Assembly (NCBI GenBank): GCA_030674185.1
Contig: JAPXFY010000022.1
Coordinates: forward strand, 36,659,040 to 36,723,039
Length of the DNA: 64,000 nt
Direction: 5' to 3'
From: Monoplex corrugatus
Lineage: Eukaryota; Mollusca; Gastropoda; Littorinimorpha; Ranellidae
The notes under the pieces were generated by a model, which searched no databases, was not told the DNA's origin, and worked only from the letters and a program-made list of their open reading frames with translations. Both the position numbers and the translations under genes were made by a program. Each line of letters opens with the position of its first letter. Positions within the stretch are counted from its first letter, which is position 1. This document shows, in pieces, positions 46,872 through 58,480 of the stretch.

Positions 46872-46898
46872 GTGATCCTTAACTTTTTGTGCATAGCT
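46872..46898. repeat. Tc1 terminal inverted repeat, right
   Basis: Inverted partner of the left repeat, followed by TA at 46899-46900. Confidence 0.93.
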
Positions 46899-46973
46899 TA
46901 TGATATAACTCAGTTGTACCAGTGTATACTTTTAAGCTACGAAAATGCGTTATGTATATGATAATTGTGATGA

Positions 46974-47442
46974 CTATTGTTCACAACTTTCATAAGGGTT
47001 TATACCGAGTTCATAAACAGGTTTGCAACTTATTTTCTGCAAGTGTGCAGGGAAGTTGAAAATAGTAGGAACTGCAGTGTCTTTCAGGCGGGTGGTTTGG
47101 CCAGTGCGATCAAAACAGGATTCTTCAAAATGATCTGCACACATCCTGAAATATTCAGTGACTTGGAACTCGTCCCTCTTTAGCGCTGCAATGCACTGTT
47201 TTCGTCTTTCTTCATTCTTTGGACATCTAGAAACAAAGAAATACACAAAGCATCACATTCACCTGGTCTGTCAGTCTTGCATATGCCAATCAACATCAAC
47301 ACTGTAGCACGTTGATTGAAAATACAACTTTTTAAGGAACATGATTTTTTAATAGATTTGAATATTTGTTTTATATCATAAACGATTTCACGATACATTC
47401 ACATTGGCAACGTTCTTTGAAACGGTCACGAACAGGTGCAAA

Positions 47443-47525
<83 letters not shown>

Positions 47526-47547
47526 CACACACACACACACACACACA

Positions 47548-47607
<60 letters not shown>

Positions 47608-47744
47608 ACATACACATGCACACACACCACAAACACTCATGTATACACACACTTACCTATTAAACGATTTCCCTTTTCTTTTTCTGTATGAACAGCCCCA
47701 TGCCAAACAAAAGGTTCCAGACATTTCCGTACCTCAAATTTTGT
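46974..47744 (-). CDS. THAP-domain protein, two exons spanning the C2CH zinc finger (partial gene)
   Basis: An exon at 47744-47657 follows a good acceptor (TTTTCTTTTTCAG). It starts with 20 nt of 5' UTR, then ATG at 47724 and 22 codons (MSGTFCLAWGCSYRKRKGKS...), and ends at a GTAAGT donor. The next exon, 47226-46974 after a TTTCTAG acceptor, restores the split AGA codon and continues CPKNEERRKQCIAALKRDEF... The joined frame shows the THAP C2CH pattern: C6-x4-C11, then C52-x2-H55 (CADHFEESCF), and later AVPTIFNFPAHLQK with AVPTIF. THAP domains bind DNA in transcription factors and in P-element-type transposases. The normally invariant Trp after the RRK segment is Cys34 here. After AHLQK the sequence reads ATAAGT where a GTAAGT donor might be expected, and the frame runs to a stop at 46974. 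No C-terminal domain was found, so it may be a fragment or pseudogene. Confidence 0.72.
47448..47642. repeat. (CA)n microsatellite in THAP intron
   Basis: About 170 bp of CA with ATCACA and CACCACA interruptions, filling nearly half of the 430-bp intron between the two THAP exons. Confidence 0.95.
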
Positions 47745-48224
47745 CTGAAAAAGAAAACAGAATGTTATATACGATTATTGTGGCTGGGTGTTTCTATGGC
47801 TCACATTTATGCATGCACGCACCACATCCACACGAAGGCACACACACGCATACACAGACAGAGAGAATTGCAGTATTTTTTTTTGTTAATTATGTAAAAA
47901 GAAAAACCTCAGTTAATCACCAGACTTACTAGTCTCAGTCATAGTGAAGATTTCTGTTTGTGTTTTGTGAGAATAATACAGTGACTTAAAAATCGGCATT
48001 TGACACCATGCACATGAAATGGCAATTATCTTTATACTACCCCTTCACTTTCTCACATCCGCTTCTACTTACTCTAAATGGAATTATTTCATTCATGTGT
48101 GAACATATATTACAGAATTTCTCAAAAACGATCATCAGACAATTAATGTACTCACCCATTAACCTTGCACTCCCCATCGAGTCGAACAGCGATAAAGAAA
48201 ACACGCTTGTCAGTCAAATAAACA

Positions 48225-48365
48225 CGCCAGTCATTACTAAATTGTATTAAGCCCTAGCTGCTGATAACGAGCAGACCAGTCTTCTTAAGATGGTGACGCG
48301 ATGGGGCCAGCTGCACACACATCATACGCCGTCTATATTTAGGATGTCTGTGGTGGCATAACGAG
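48225..48365 (-). promoter_or_regulatory. TATA-type promoter candidate (block B), upstream of THAP gene
   Basis: On the minus strand 48352-48331 reads CACAGACATCCTAAATATAG then AC, with a TAAATATAG TATA-like core. Downstream are GGCCCCATCGCGTCACCATC (48307-48288) and a CTTAAGAAGACTGG stretch that aligns loosely with the YY1/ATG area of block A (44185-44215). It lies about 600 bp upstream of the THAP start codon on the same strand; the acceptor before that ATG implies a spliced 5' leader. Motif-based only. Confidence 0.5.
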
Positions 48366-48463
48366 CTTCTGAGCTTTTGTCCCAACATTCCAGAAAAAAA
48401 GCACAGATTATATCATCTGATTCATTAGTAACTACCAGCACTCGTATTAATCAGAACACACAC

Positions 48464-48566
48464 ACAGAGGCACGCACACGCACACGCACACGCACACGCA
48501 CACGCACACGCACACATACACACGCAGACGCACGCGCGCTCGCGAACACACACACACAAACATACA
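48464..48566. repeat. (CACACG)n-type microsatellite
   Basis: Hexanucleotide CACACG run with CA and CGCG extensions. 48570-48930 has no supportable gene. Confidence 0.92.
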
Positions 48567-48929
48567 CAAGAGTCTCACACGGGAGAAACCATAGATGCAA
48601 CAAATGTAAGCCTACATGAAGATCAAGTTTTCACTGGATCAAATTATAACCCATATACATGGCCTGTCTACCATTAAGCAGAAAAAACACACAAATGGAA
48701 TCAGAAGGTGTGTACAATATAACAAAATAAAAACAGGTCTGTATTCATTGCTGTTGTCTTCCTTGTGCTTGAGGCACGGTACAGGTACCTAATGGTTGTC
48801 CCATGACAGGTCGCTGGGCAAGAGGTGATACGGTAGATGAAAACCTCAACTTCTGTTTGGACCAGCACTTTGACAGTTGTGCCCATCTCTTCTTCCTCGC
48901 CGCTTTACCTTCAATCACATATCCATTCA

Positions 48930-49440
48930 TCATCATCATCATCATCAAGTGCCTTGCCACGTGGCGTTGGCGATCATGGCTTTCCGTCTGTTTCTATCCC
49001 TTGTTACCGCAAACACATCTTCCACCCTCTCTGTCTTCAGCCACTCTGCAAGTCTGTCCAATATTTTTTCCCTGGGTCTACCTGGTCTCTCTTTCCCTCC
49101 AGCTTTCCTGTTGTGACCAGGTGCTCTAATTCCCCTTTCCTCATAAAATGGCCTATAAATGTTGCCTGTCTTTTCCTAATCTTCCTTATCAAGATCTTCT
49201 TGTGTCTGCTTCCATCAAGACTGTCTCGTTTGTTTTCTTTGCTCTCCATGGAACTCTCAACATTCTTTTAAGAAACCACATCTCGGCTGCCTCAATCTTG
49301 TTCTGGCTTTGCTTGTTGACTGTCCACACCTCACAGCCGTATCACATTATCGATTCTATGTAACATTCAAGAACTCTCTTCCTGATGTTAATTGATAAGC
49401 ATTTGTTGGTAAGAATGCTTTTCATCTACCTCATCGTCAC
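48930..49440 (-). pseudogene. LINE RT C-terminus, (GAT)n-tailed family
   Basis: Minus strand, 49435 to 48930: a CLSIN-type block, then YGCEVWTVNKQSQNKIEAAE-like sequence in broken frames. Then SLDGSRHKKIL and KRQATFIGHFMRKGELEHLV (49220-49100). It ends in the family signature CATGATCGCCAACGCCACGT (48979-48960) and an ATGATG tail (48935-48948). Confidence 0.8.
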
Positions 49441-49885
49441 ATAGGGCGCAACGAACATAGTGCTGAGTGAAATTGTTTTTATTGCTATTTTCGTTAAAAA
49501 AACAAACAAACAATCGGCAGATTTGATACACATAATAACAAATAACATTAAAGCGTTGATGGTAACATTTAGGGCTACTTGAAGTCGAAGTATTTGACAA
49601 AGATTGTGAAGAGATGTGCTCACATCAGCAAAAGGTTTGAAATGACGGACTGAAGGACAGACAGGCCATGCACAGTGCTGCCAGGCCTTTGAAAATTAGC
49701 CACACTTGTTCAAAATCCTGTGGACATGCTCATGGTCTGGACAATTTGTGGATATTTTAATGATACAGAAAGACATGGATATGCTGATGATTTAAATCAA
49801 CATGTGGACATGCTAATGATCGCGAACAACATGTGGATACGCTAATGATCAAATTTATTGTGGATATGCTATTTTTCAAATATCA

Positions 49886-49956
49886 ACAGAACAGAACAGA
49901 ACAGAACAGAACAGAACAGAACAGAACAGAACAGAACAGAACAGAACAGAACAGAA
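49886..49956. repeat. (ACAGA)n pentanucleotide microsatellite
   Basis: About 14 units of ACAGA. Nearby, 49720-50090 holds loosely repeated GGACATGCTAATGATC-like units (five or six diverged copies). No gene between 49440 and 50480. Confidence 0.93.
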
Positions 49957-50123
49957 AGACCCCAAAAGAAAAACGAAAATAACAATATCCAAAACCCCCC
50001 CATAAATATGCTAATGATCAAGAACAACAAATGGACATATTTATGATCAAGAATAATATGTAGATATGCTAATGACCAACAAAAAACGTGGGTATGTGAA
50101 TGCACACACGTGCAAATCTGTAC

Positions 50124-50353
<230 letters not shown>

Positions 50354-50479
50354 ACTGCACACACTCCTACACAACCAAAATATATTCTGGCAGATATCAG
50401 TTTTCACAGTATCAAACAGTATGACATCAGACAACATCATGTCCAACAATAAAAACCAAAACAAACAAAAAACAAACAT

Positions 50480-51205
50480 ACATCAGGCAGCCTGGAGAAA
50501 CGACAAGCTTTGACTTTTTTCTGCGTTCATGGGCGGTAACTCCCTGCTTTCCCAAAGTGGCCCAACAACAGTGCAGTCTCCTTTGACGGGTGGCCCCATG
50601 GCAGCTTGAAATCTCGGGCTCTCATATGGGGTCAAGGAAGTTCCACTGGGTGGGCTCGGGGCTGGTGGTGTGTTGTGGGGCCGGAATGAAACCCCGTGCG
50701 TGGCGCCACTGGCGAGATGATGAGGTTGAGGAAGATAAAACGTCCCCTTTCTCCTATGTAAAAACAAACCCTTCACGTACACTGGAGTTAACGTATGAAT
50801 GAATGTTTACGTAATGACTGTTGTGTTTTATCCCGTCATGTTGGCAGTCATATCCTGATCCGGGGGTGCACATGCTAGACATGATCCTTATCAGAAAAGT
50901 ACAAAACTGGAAATAGAACATACTGATATTTGATATAGCAAAACAAGAGGCGCAAGTTTTTGACCAACTGGCTTTTGTTAAGTGCATACAAAGACAGCAA
51001 AGACTAACTGCACAACATTTAGCTTAAAACAATACAAAACAAACAAAACAAAACAAACAAAACAAAACAAAACGAAAAAAAGTAGACAACTTCCCAAAAC
51101 GGTGTTCAGTAGGAGAACAAGGTAGATGTGTACAATGTTTTTCTAAGTCCCCAGACACTGAACATGGCTTACGGGATCTTTTTGGATTGAAAGAACCTTA
51201 CAGTT
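50480..51205 (-). repeat. Degraded dispersed repeat (unclassified, gastropod-type)
   Basis: Pieces such as TGCGTTCATGGGCGGTAACT (about 50520), CATGTTGGCAGTCATATCC (about 50838), GGGGGTGCACATGCTAGACA (about 50862) and TGAACATGGCTTACGGGATC (about 51160) match, from memory, a short dispersed repeat common in gastropod sequence. They appear in order with a CAAAA-rich interruption at 51030-51080. No coding content. Similarity search is needed for a proper name. Confidence 0.35.
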
Positions 51206-51552
51206 CTGGGCAATCTCCTTACATCCTTGAATATCTGTGGCAGAAAGAATCAGTGTCCTTGGATTACATGTTCCTTTCTTCGGAAAATCCATATCCAGCT
51301 TTTGTTTTTCGAAGTAAGGTACAGTGAGTGCAGTTTGTGGTTTAATGTATGCTTTTATAGAAAATGAGTAGTGCAGAATGTTTTTGTTGTTGTCAGCAAT
51401 CTGAATGTTTTCACACCGGAAAATGCACCATTTTGTACAAATTTTAATCTTAATTTTTTTCCAAGACTTTCCTCTTTTTTTTCTTTTCAGCAGTTGCCAT
51501 ATTGACCTTCGTCACGACATGTAAGTTGACAGGACGTAACACTGTGTTGCAG

Positions 51553-51651
51553 GCAGCAGACGCCTTAGAGATGATGTTGCTGTCTGTGCTGTCTCCGGTG
51601 GTGAGGTGTGAGTGGTTCCTGTCAGAATGGCAAGTCGCCCTTATCACCACG
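51553..51651 (+). CDS. SVOP/SVOPL-like: SVOP/SVOPL-like transporter, second visible exon
   Basis: 99 bp, 33 codons, phase 0 at both ends: acceptor CTGTGTTGCAG, donor GTATGG. It encodes AADALEMMLLSVLSPVVRCE followed by WFLSEWQVALITT. This covers the end of TM1, the first loop and the start of TM2 in SVOP-family proteins; the (A)DA.EMM..S...P..(R/H)CEW and WQVAL(I/L)T motifs are diagnostic. An alternative upstream acceptor at about 51494 would insert a segment that aligns to nothing in the family and is less likely. The donor (GTATGG) is weaker than the others, and a 650-bp GT repeat follows within 35 bp. Confidence 0.92.
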
Positions 51652-51683
51652 GTATGGTGTTCTGTCACTGCTTGTCTGTCCAT

Positions 51684-51733
<50 letters not shown>

Positions 51734-51740
51734 GTGTGTT

Positions 51741-51819
<79 letters not shown>

Positions 51820-51990
51820 GTGTGTGTTGTTTGTGTGTGTCTGTTGTGTGTGTGTTGTTGTTTGTGTGTGTGTTGTGTTGTGTGTTTGTATGTTTGTGTG
51901 TGTGTATGATGTGTGTGTGTGTTGGTGTGTGTGTGTTGTGTTTGTATGTGTGTGTGTGTGAGAGAGAGGTGTGTGTGTTTGTTTGTTTGC

Positions 51991-52067
<77 letters not shown>

Positions 52068-52284
52068 GTGTGTGTATTTATTTGTTTGTGTGTGTGTGCG
52101 TGTGTGTGTGTTTGTGTTTGTTTGTTTGTGTGTTTGTTTGTTTGTGTGTTGTGTTTGTGAGTGTGTGTGTTTGTGTGTGTGTGTGTGAGTGTGTGTTTGT
52201 GTGTATGTGTGTTTGTGTGTGTGTGAGTGTGTGTGAGAGTGTGTTTGTGTGTGTGTGTGAGTGTGTGTGTGTGTGTGGTGTGTG

Positions 52285-52328
<44 letters not shown>

Positions 52329-52347
52329 CTGTGTGTGTGTGTGTGTT
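51684..52347. repeat. Long (GT)n-rich microsatellite
   Basis: More than 650 bp of GT with GTTT, GAGA and GTAT interruptions just inside the SVOP-like intron. Cys/Val-rich frames are artefacts. Confidence 0.96.
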
Positions 52348-52439
52348 CTTTATTTTAATTTAAAGTCTTTCATTATCTTGCCTTTTATGTAAATATACAG
52401 TGATTAGACATGGGAAAGAGAACAGGTTGTCTGTGTTTA

Positions 52440-52765
52440 TCAACATTAACCATTCTCTTTCATGTACCCAATCCTCAGTTCGACTGGAAAATCGAACTGA
52501 ACGTCTAGTCCTTCGGAAGGAGACCAAAAACGAGTCTGACCCACATACGCTATAGATCCCACGGCAGTTGAAAATCGTGAAAAGCAGGGCATTTGCTCGG
52601 CTGCCCTGGTATAAAACATTATTGATGTCCTAGGTCCCTGCCCTTGACGGCCAGTTAGCCTTACCTTTAAAAATACTAAAATACAGACATAGGTGGCACA
52701 GCACCGCAGGGACGGGCTGTCAACGGGGAGAACAATCCGAGTCTCTCGTGGGAAATCCATTGTGA
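52440..52765. other. Unassigned GC-richer stretch
   Basis: It holds a minus-strand open frame of about 104 codons with no recognisable domain and no splice signals I trust. It could be a dispersed repeat. 52765-53720 otherwise shows no supportable gene. Confidence 0.3.
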
Positions 52766-53722
52766 CAAAAAGAAATGACTATGAACATGAATATGAATAT
52801 CTGCTTTACAGAAAAGGTTAAAGTTACCACTGTCTAATGACAAACTGGACATCAAAATCAAAGGGCAAAAACTTCACTAAAAGGCAGAATTTAAACACTA
52901 GGGATGTTTATTCACGAAAGATAGAAAAATAGGCAGAAAAATTGAGAGCAGAGCACGAAAAGGAAATTCTGCAAACTACCAACTTTCACCCCTTCTAAAA
53001 CACCCACGCATCTCTATAGAAACAGAAGCCAGGCTTATCAGTGCAATCTGTACCAAAGGCAGTGTCAGCGATCAAAGAAACAGAAACCAGAAATACATGA
53101 AAATAGAATGGAGTTTAATCAACGGAATAAGACAATCTGTGTACACATACTGGTTTACCAGTACCAGACCATGACATTAAACAAAACCCTTTTGCGAAAG
53201 ATCACAAGCTGTTGGTGAAAGTAATGTGTCAGAAGTGCTGCAGCAGCAGCAGGCAAGGTCAAAAGAGGCAGGGGTAGAAAGGAAGAAATGCAAGAGATGG
53301 CTGGAATAACGCCAGTCAGCCAATACACCATTACATAACCCAACAACGGATCAAGTGATTTGTTCACTTAGCCATCCAGCCTACCAGCTTGCATCACCAG
53401 TCAATAGTTCGACATTAGAGGAAAACCAGTGTGGTTCATGATGGAATGGATGAAGGCACTGCATATCTACATGTCTACGCCAGACTTCCCATGTGACCAT
53501 AGACCATAGCTTCATCTCCCCACATCACCCTCTGATATATACAATAAGCGGACAGACGAAGTTAAGTCAATAAAATCACTGTAGGATTGACTTCAAGATC
53601 CGTGTCTACTGTTGTTGGTGTACAATCCCCAGCAGTCACTGGTACAACATTGGTTGATGTAACGTGATGACTGTGATTACAGTCATATCACCCTAGGACT
53701 TGAACGGTATTCACGCTAACAC

Positions 53723-53737
53723 AGACCTATAATAGAC
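53723..53737. repeat. Target-site duplication, left, of L2-like LINE
   Basis: AGACCTATAATAGAC, identical to 56372-56386. Confidence 0.7.
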
Positions 53738-53817
53738 CCATAATAATAATAATAATAATAATAATAGTGAACATTTATGGCGCTTAATCTAAAAAAAGCC
53801 CTAAGCGCTTACAGTAA

Positions 53818-54026
<209 letters not shown>

Positions 54027-54078
54027 CGCGGGCACAGATTTCAAGGTGGCAGCTGAAGTAAGAGTACAGAACTACAGG

Positions 54079-56365
54079 CTAGGATTTAAAAAGAGTGGTT
54101 TTTAGACTGGACTTAAACGAAGAAAGGGTACAGGTAGAGCGGAGAGGAAAGGGAAGTTTATTCCAAATAGAGGGGGCCTGATAAGAAAAAGCACGTTCAC
54201 CAAGAGTTTTGTTGCGGAAGCGTGGGATTCTAAGTAGGTGGGCATCAGTAGAAGAGCGTAGCTCTCTGGAGGGAATGTAAACAGTCAGGAGATCAGAAAG
54301 ATAGGGGGGAGCTAGACCAGCCAGAGACTTATGGCATAGGAGGGAAAGTTTATAGTCAATACGCTTTCGAACAGGAAGCCAGTGTAGAGTTCGAAGCAGA
54401 GGGGAAACATGAGTTGACCTTGGGCATTTCCGTACAAGGCGAGCAGCGTTATTTTGAACTTTTTGCAATTTGGATAAGAGTTTTGGGGGCAGCCAGCAAG
54501 AAGCGAGTTACAGTAGTCGAGTCTGGAAAGAATGAGTGCAGAAATGAGAGTTATAGTGCTTTCTTCAGATAGAAGATGACGCACAGAACTGATCCGTCGA
54601 AGTTCTAAGTAACAAGCACGACAGACAGAGGATACCTGGCTGTGGAAGGAAAGAGTTTGGTCCAGTACAACTCCAAGATTACGCACGGATGTGGAAGTGT
54701 GGATTACCGAGTCTTCAAGCTGGATAGAAACAGGGATAGGCACAGTAGACAGAAGTCGCTTTGATGCAATAAATATAAATTCTGTTTTGTCATTATTCAG
54801 CTGGAGTTTGTTGCATGTCATCCAAGACTTTATGTCAGAAATGCAGAGCTGTGTGCGTTGAATTATAGAAGGGATAGTGGAGGGATGGCCAGACATGTAG
54901 ATTTGGTTGTCATCAGAAAAACAGTGATGGGATATGTGATGATGGCTACAATGTCAGAGATGGGCTGAGTGTACAAAATAAAGAGAATAGGGCCTAAGAC
55001 AGAGCCCTGAGGAACACCGTACTTCAAGATGGTAGGATTAGAAGAGACACCATTTATGGAGACAACTTGTACACGACCAGAAAGGTAGGATTGAAACCAT
55101 GACAGAGCAATGCCAGAGATACCAAAAATATTCTGAAGTCGAGAAAGAAGAGTATTGTGATCAATAGTGTCGAAGGCAGAAGAGAGATCAAGAAGAGAGA
55201 GAAGGGACACCTGACCATTGTCTAGAGTAGATAGCAGATCATTCACAATCTTCAAAAGAGCAGTCTCTGTACTATGACCAGAGCGATAGGCAGATTGCAA
55301 AGGATAGAGAAGGCTGTTGCAATCCAGGTGTTCCTGGAGTTGGAGAAGTGCGATCTTTTCAATAATCTTAGAAAGAAAGGACAGATTGGAAACAGGACGG
55401 TAGTTTTTCAGGTTTTCAGGATCAAGGGAGAGTTTCTTTAGAAGAGGTTGAACAATAGCTGTCTTGAGAATAGAAGGAAAACATCCAGAAGTGAGAGAGT
55501 CATTTACAATGACAGTGATGTAGGGAAGCAAATCGTGAATCAATTGGGATAAAAGAACAGATGGAAGGGGATCAAGTGCACATGTCTTTATGGTAGTTTT
55601 ATGAATAACTTCACTGACAACAGCTTCAGTCACAGGCTTAAATTCATTAAACAGGTTTCCAGTGAAAGAGTCATAGGGAACATCTGGTAACATTGCTGAC
55701 TGAGAGTCGAGGCTTGAACGAAGATCTTCAATTTTGTTACTAAAAAAGTCACAAAATTTCTGTGGTAGATTAGAGGGATAGACAGGCGAAGGAAGTGGGG
55801 ATGATTTTATTCTCCCCATGAATGCATTAGTGACCTTGAACAGTTGTTTTGTTGTAGTACATGCAGTGATTTTTGAATTATAATATGCTGACTTGGCTTG
55901 TTGTACTAAGGTATTTACTAAATTGTTAGCAGCACGCATTATCTGTTTGTGAATTTCTAGTCCACTTTTAAGCCATTGTCTCTCAGCCCTTCGTCTTGCA
56001 CGCTTAGCATCCAGTACTTGTTCTCCAGCAGCTGGAAACCAGGGCGACGGTGGTCGGGTGGAGATTTTCCGTCGAAGAACAGGAGCATGGCGATCCATGA
56101 CGTCTTGAAGAAGGCTGTTGAACAGCCCGGCAGATAGGGCAGGAGCCGACTGAAGAGCGGCCAGCACATCCGATCTAAAAGCCACAAAGTCGATGGATGC
56201 CAAGTCACGCTTCTCAATGTAGCGGGGAGGCTTAGAGGGAACAGGGAGGTTCAGCATGGCTAGAACAGGGTAGTGGTCCGAAGTCAGGGACAGGCTGGTC
56301 GAGACAGACTCAACCAGTTCTCCTTCAGGGTGAATGATCCAGTCGAGAATATGGCCAGATAGACC
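54079..56365 (-). pseudogene. L2-like LINE ORF2: endonuclease end plus reverse transcriptase, two frameshifts
   Basis: Frame 1 (about 56365-54945) runs from the endonuclease C-terminus (SLSLTSDHYPVLA) through the fingers (KNYRPVSNLSFLSKIIEKIA), the HSTETALLKIVNDLL block, LLDLSSAFDTIDHNTLLSRL (catalytic Asp) and GVPQGSVLGPILFILY. Frame 2 (about 54945-54490) contains FSDDNQIY, the catalytic YxDD box as FSDD, then SWMTCNKLQLNNDKTEFI, NLGVVLDQTLSF and LDYCNSLLAGCPQ. Frame 3 (54468-54079) holds KVQNNAARLVRKCPR, LHWLPVRKRIDYKL, YIPSRELRSS and IWNKLPF to the stop. The enzyme would copy LINE RNA at a nicked target. The two single-base frameshifts (near 54945 and 54490) inactivate it; all expected RT blocks are otherwise present. 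Confidence 0.88.
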
Positions 56366-56371
56366 AATAAT

Positions 56372-56386
56372 AGACCTATAATAGAC
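56372..56386. repeat. Target-site duplication, right, of L2-like LINE
   Basis: AGACCTATAATAGAC, identical to 53723-53737; nearby TAATAGAC repeats make exact borders slightly ambiguous. Confidence 0.7.
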
Positions 56387-56580
56387 ATATAATAGACGAA
56401 TTACCTACCGGTTTCGGTTTTGGGGTCTTGAACTGTGTACAGAATCAACAGGGCACAAAATCAACAGGGCACAAAATCGGGCACAAAATCAACAGACAGA
56501 CACACCTACAAGACATAAACAACACATAGTTCACTGGTCGTACAAGAAGAGGATGGGCTGAACAGGAAGATAATGCACAT

Positions 56581-56583
<3 letters not shown>

Positions 56584-56672
<89 letters not shown>
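56584..56672. repeat. (GA)n microsatellite
   Basis: GA run with one GG interruption at 56631. 56387-56584 has short CAGGGCACAAAATCAA direct repeats (three copies, 56445-56490). Confidence 0.95.
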
Positions 56673-56674
<2 letters not shown>

Positions 56675-56879
56675 ACAGAAGGAAGGAAGCTGGTTCTTGT
56701 ATCTGTATGTTTTGTATGTTTTTTGTGCGTGTGTTTGTTTGTAATACATATTGTTTGTCTTTTTGAACCCTGCACCCCATATTCAAAGTATGTATGATTC
56801 AAACCTTAAAAAACACATCTCTATGTCTCACACACAAACACATGCACATATATATATGTGCACGTACATATGTATATGT

Positions 56880-56887
56880 AAATATAT

Positions 56888-56918
<31 letters not shown>

Positions 56919-57205
56919 TAATATAATAAAATACATTACACACAAAAATATATATATATATTATATTATATTATATTGTGTGTGTGTGTGTGTGTGTATG
57001 TGTGTATGCGCGCGCGCGCGTTCGCATGTATGTATGTACGTACGTATGTAAGTATGTATATCTGTATGTCTATATGTACGTATGTACGTAGTCTGTATGT
57101 CTTTGTATGTCTGTCTGTCTGTCTGCCTGTCTGTCTGTATGTATGTATATATGTATGTATGTATGTATATATGTATGTATGTATGTATATATGTATGTAT
57201 GTATG

Positions 57206-57239
<34 letters not shown>

Positions 57240-57275
57240 TGTATGTATGTATGTATTATGTATGTATGTCTTCTT
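56880..57275. repeat. (AT)n, (GT)n, (GTCT)n and (GTAT)n microsatellites
   Basis: AT tracts at 56885-56980, GT at 56978-57006, then TATG/GTCT/GTAT tetranucleotides to 57275. No gene. Confidence 0.94.
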
Positions 57276-57499
57276 TCTTTCTTGTAAATGTCTGTATGTT
57301 GTTTTTGTACGCTGTTGAGGACCCAAAGGTTGACAGTAAAAGATATTTCGTCTGTGTTTGTGTTGATATGTACACTGTTCAATTCCTAAGGTAAGTGCAA
57401 TATATTTGTTTCTGATATCCGATTTCTCTTCTGCAGTCATTTTTTTTTCTAATTTTCATATGCAGTCACAACAGTGTTTGGGCTTCTTGTTGTGGACAG

Positions 57500-57571
57500 G
57501 TGGTCTTTCTAGGCATGGGAATCAGTTCGCCCATCATCGGCCTGATTGGGGACAAATATGGAAGGAAAGTG
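57500..57571 (+). CDS. SVOP/SVOPL-like: SVOP/SVOPL-like transporter, third visible exon (MFS motif A)
   Basis: 72 bp, 24 codons, phase 0 at both ends: acceptor TTGTGGACAG, donor GTCAGT. It encodes VVFLGMGISSPIIGLIGDKY then GRKV. TM2 is followed by GDKYGRK, the loop 2-3 motif A (G....D..GR(K/R)) that defines the major facilitator superfamily and helps gate the alternating-access transporter. The family's conserved Asp, Gly and Arg are all present. Confidence 0.94.
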
Positions 57572-58480
57572 GTCAGTTTAAAAATCTGTCTGTCTCTGTC
57601 TGCCTCTGTCTGTCTCTTTCTGTGTCTCTCTCACTCTGTGTGTGTGTCTCTCTCGCTCTGCTTGTCTCTGTGTCCCTCTGTTTCTGTCCGTCTGTTGCTA
57701 ATCGTCATTACCTTCTCTGTCTGTCTGTCAGACACTCTTCTCTGTCACATTGGTATTTTCTTAAACCAATCATCACATGGGTCTGCCTGTCTCACACTGT
57801 TTTTACTCTCTCAGGCACTCAGAAATCTGTGTCTGTTCATTTTCCCCTCTGTTTTACATGTTTCTCATCTTTTTAAATGTATCTTTGTTTCACGCTTTGT
57901 GGTGTTTTTTTTCCATCTCCTCTGTTTCTCATGTTGGTTTCATACACTTTCATCTGTCTTTCGGTGTTTTCCTCTTTCTCTGAGTTTTTTTTTTCAATTC
58001 TTATTCCTTTTCCTTTCTCCGTTCTCCGTCCATAATGTTCTTGGGAGACTACGATGGTGGTTTCCCGTTGCCTTCCATCGTTTTTTTTTGCGGTCTCTCC
58101 GCTAGCCTTATTCTCTCCCGAGATATCCACAAGGCAGTGGAGCTATTTATCCATAGCTGGGGGTCTGGTTCGTGGGCACCAGGGCATATCCACACGCCGG
58201 TGGGCCTGCGAGCCGCTCGTCTGGGGGCCAGACTTCCTCCGAGTCCCTCGAGATTTAGCCTGAGTCCGTGAGGTGCTCAGTTACCGCATGTCGCCACGAG
58301 GAGGCATAACATAGGGCTTGCTGATGGAGAGGCTATGTACTGACAGGAAGAGACTTACGCATTCTGCTCTTCTTTTCGCATAGCTGCAAGCAGCAGTGCT
58401 AGCCAGCGGTGCAGCTGAAAGTGAGAGGTGACAAGCACGCAGTCACTAGCCGACACACTAGACGCATCACATCTGCCATT
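57572..58480. other. Intronic sequence, pyrimidine-rich then GC-rich unassigned
   Basis: 57575-58030 is TCTG/CTCT-rich. 58090-58450 is GC-rich (GGGCATATCCACACGCCGGT, CGAGTCCCTCGAG) with no coding motif recognised; it may be an unclassified dispersed repeat. Confidence 0.35.

Larger units (their letters stand above)
45268..46898 (-). mobile_element. Complete Tc1/mariner transposon with intact transposase
   Basis: 27-bp terminal inverted repeats at 45268-45294 and 46872-46898 match at 24 of 27 positions, sharing GCACAAAAAGTTAAGGATCA. Both ends are bounded by TA (45266-45267 and 46899-46900), the duplicated Tc1/mariner target. Total length 1631 bp is normal for Tc1. A single uninterrupted transposase gene fills the centre. 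It lies just downstream of the THAP exon at 46974, probably in an intron or 3' flank of that gene. Confidence 0.95.

Noticed and set aside
51488..51552. Earlier acceptor (TTTTCAG) extending the second SVOP-like exon upstream
   Set aside because: The added sequence brings no family similarity; the acceptor at 51551-51552 restores the exact SVOP-family junction.
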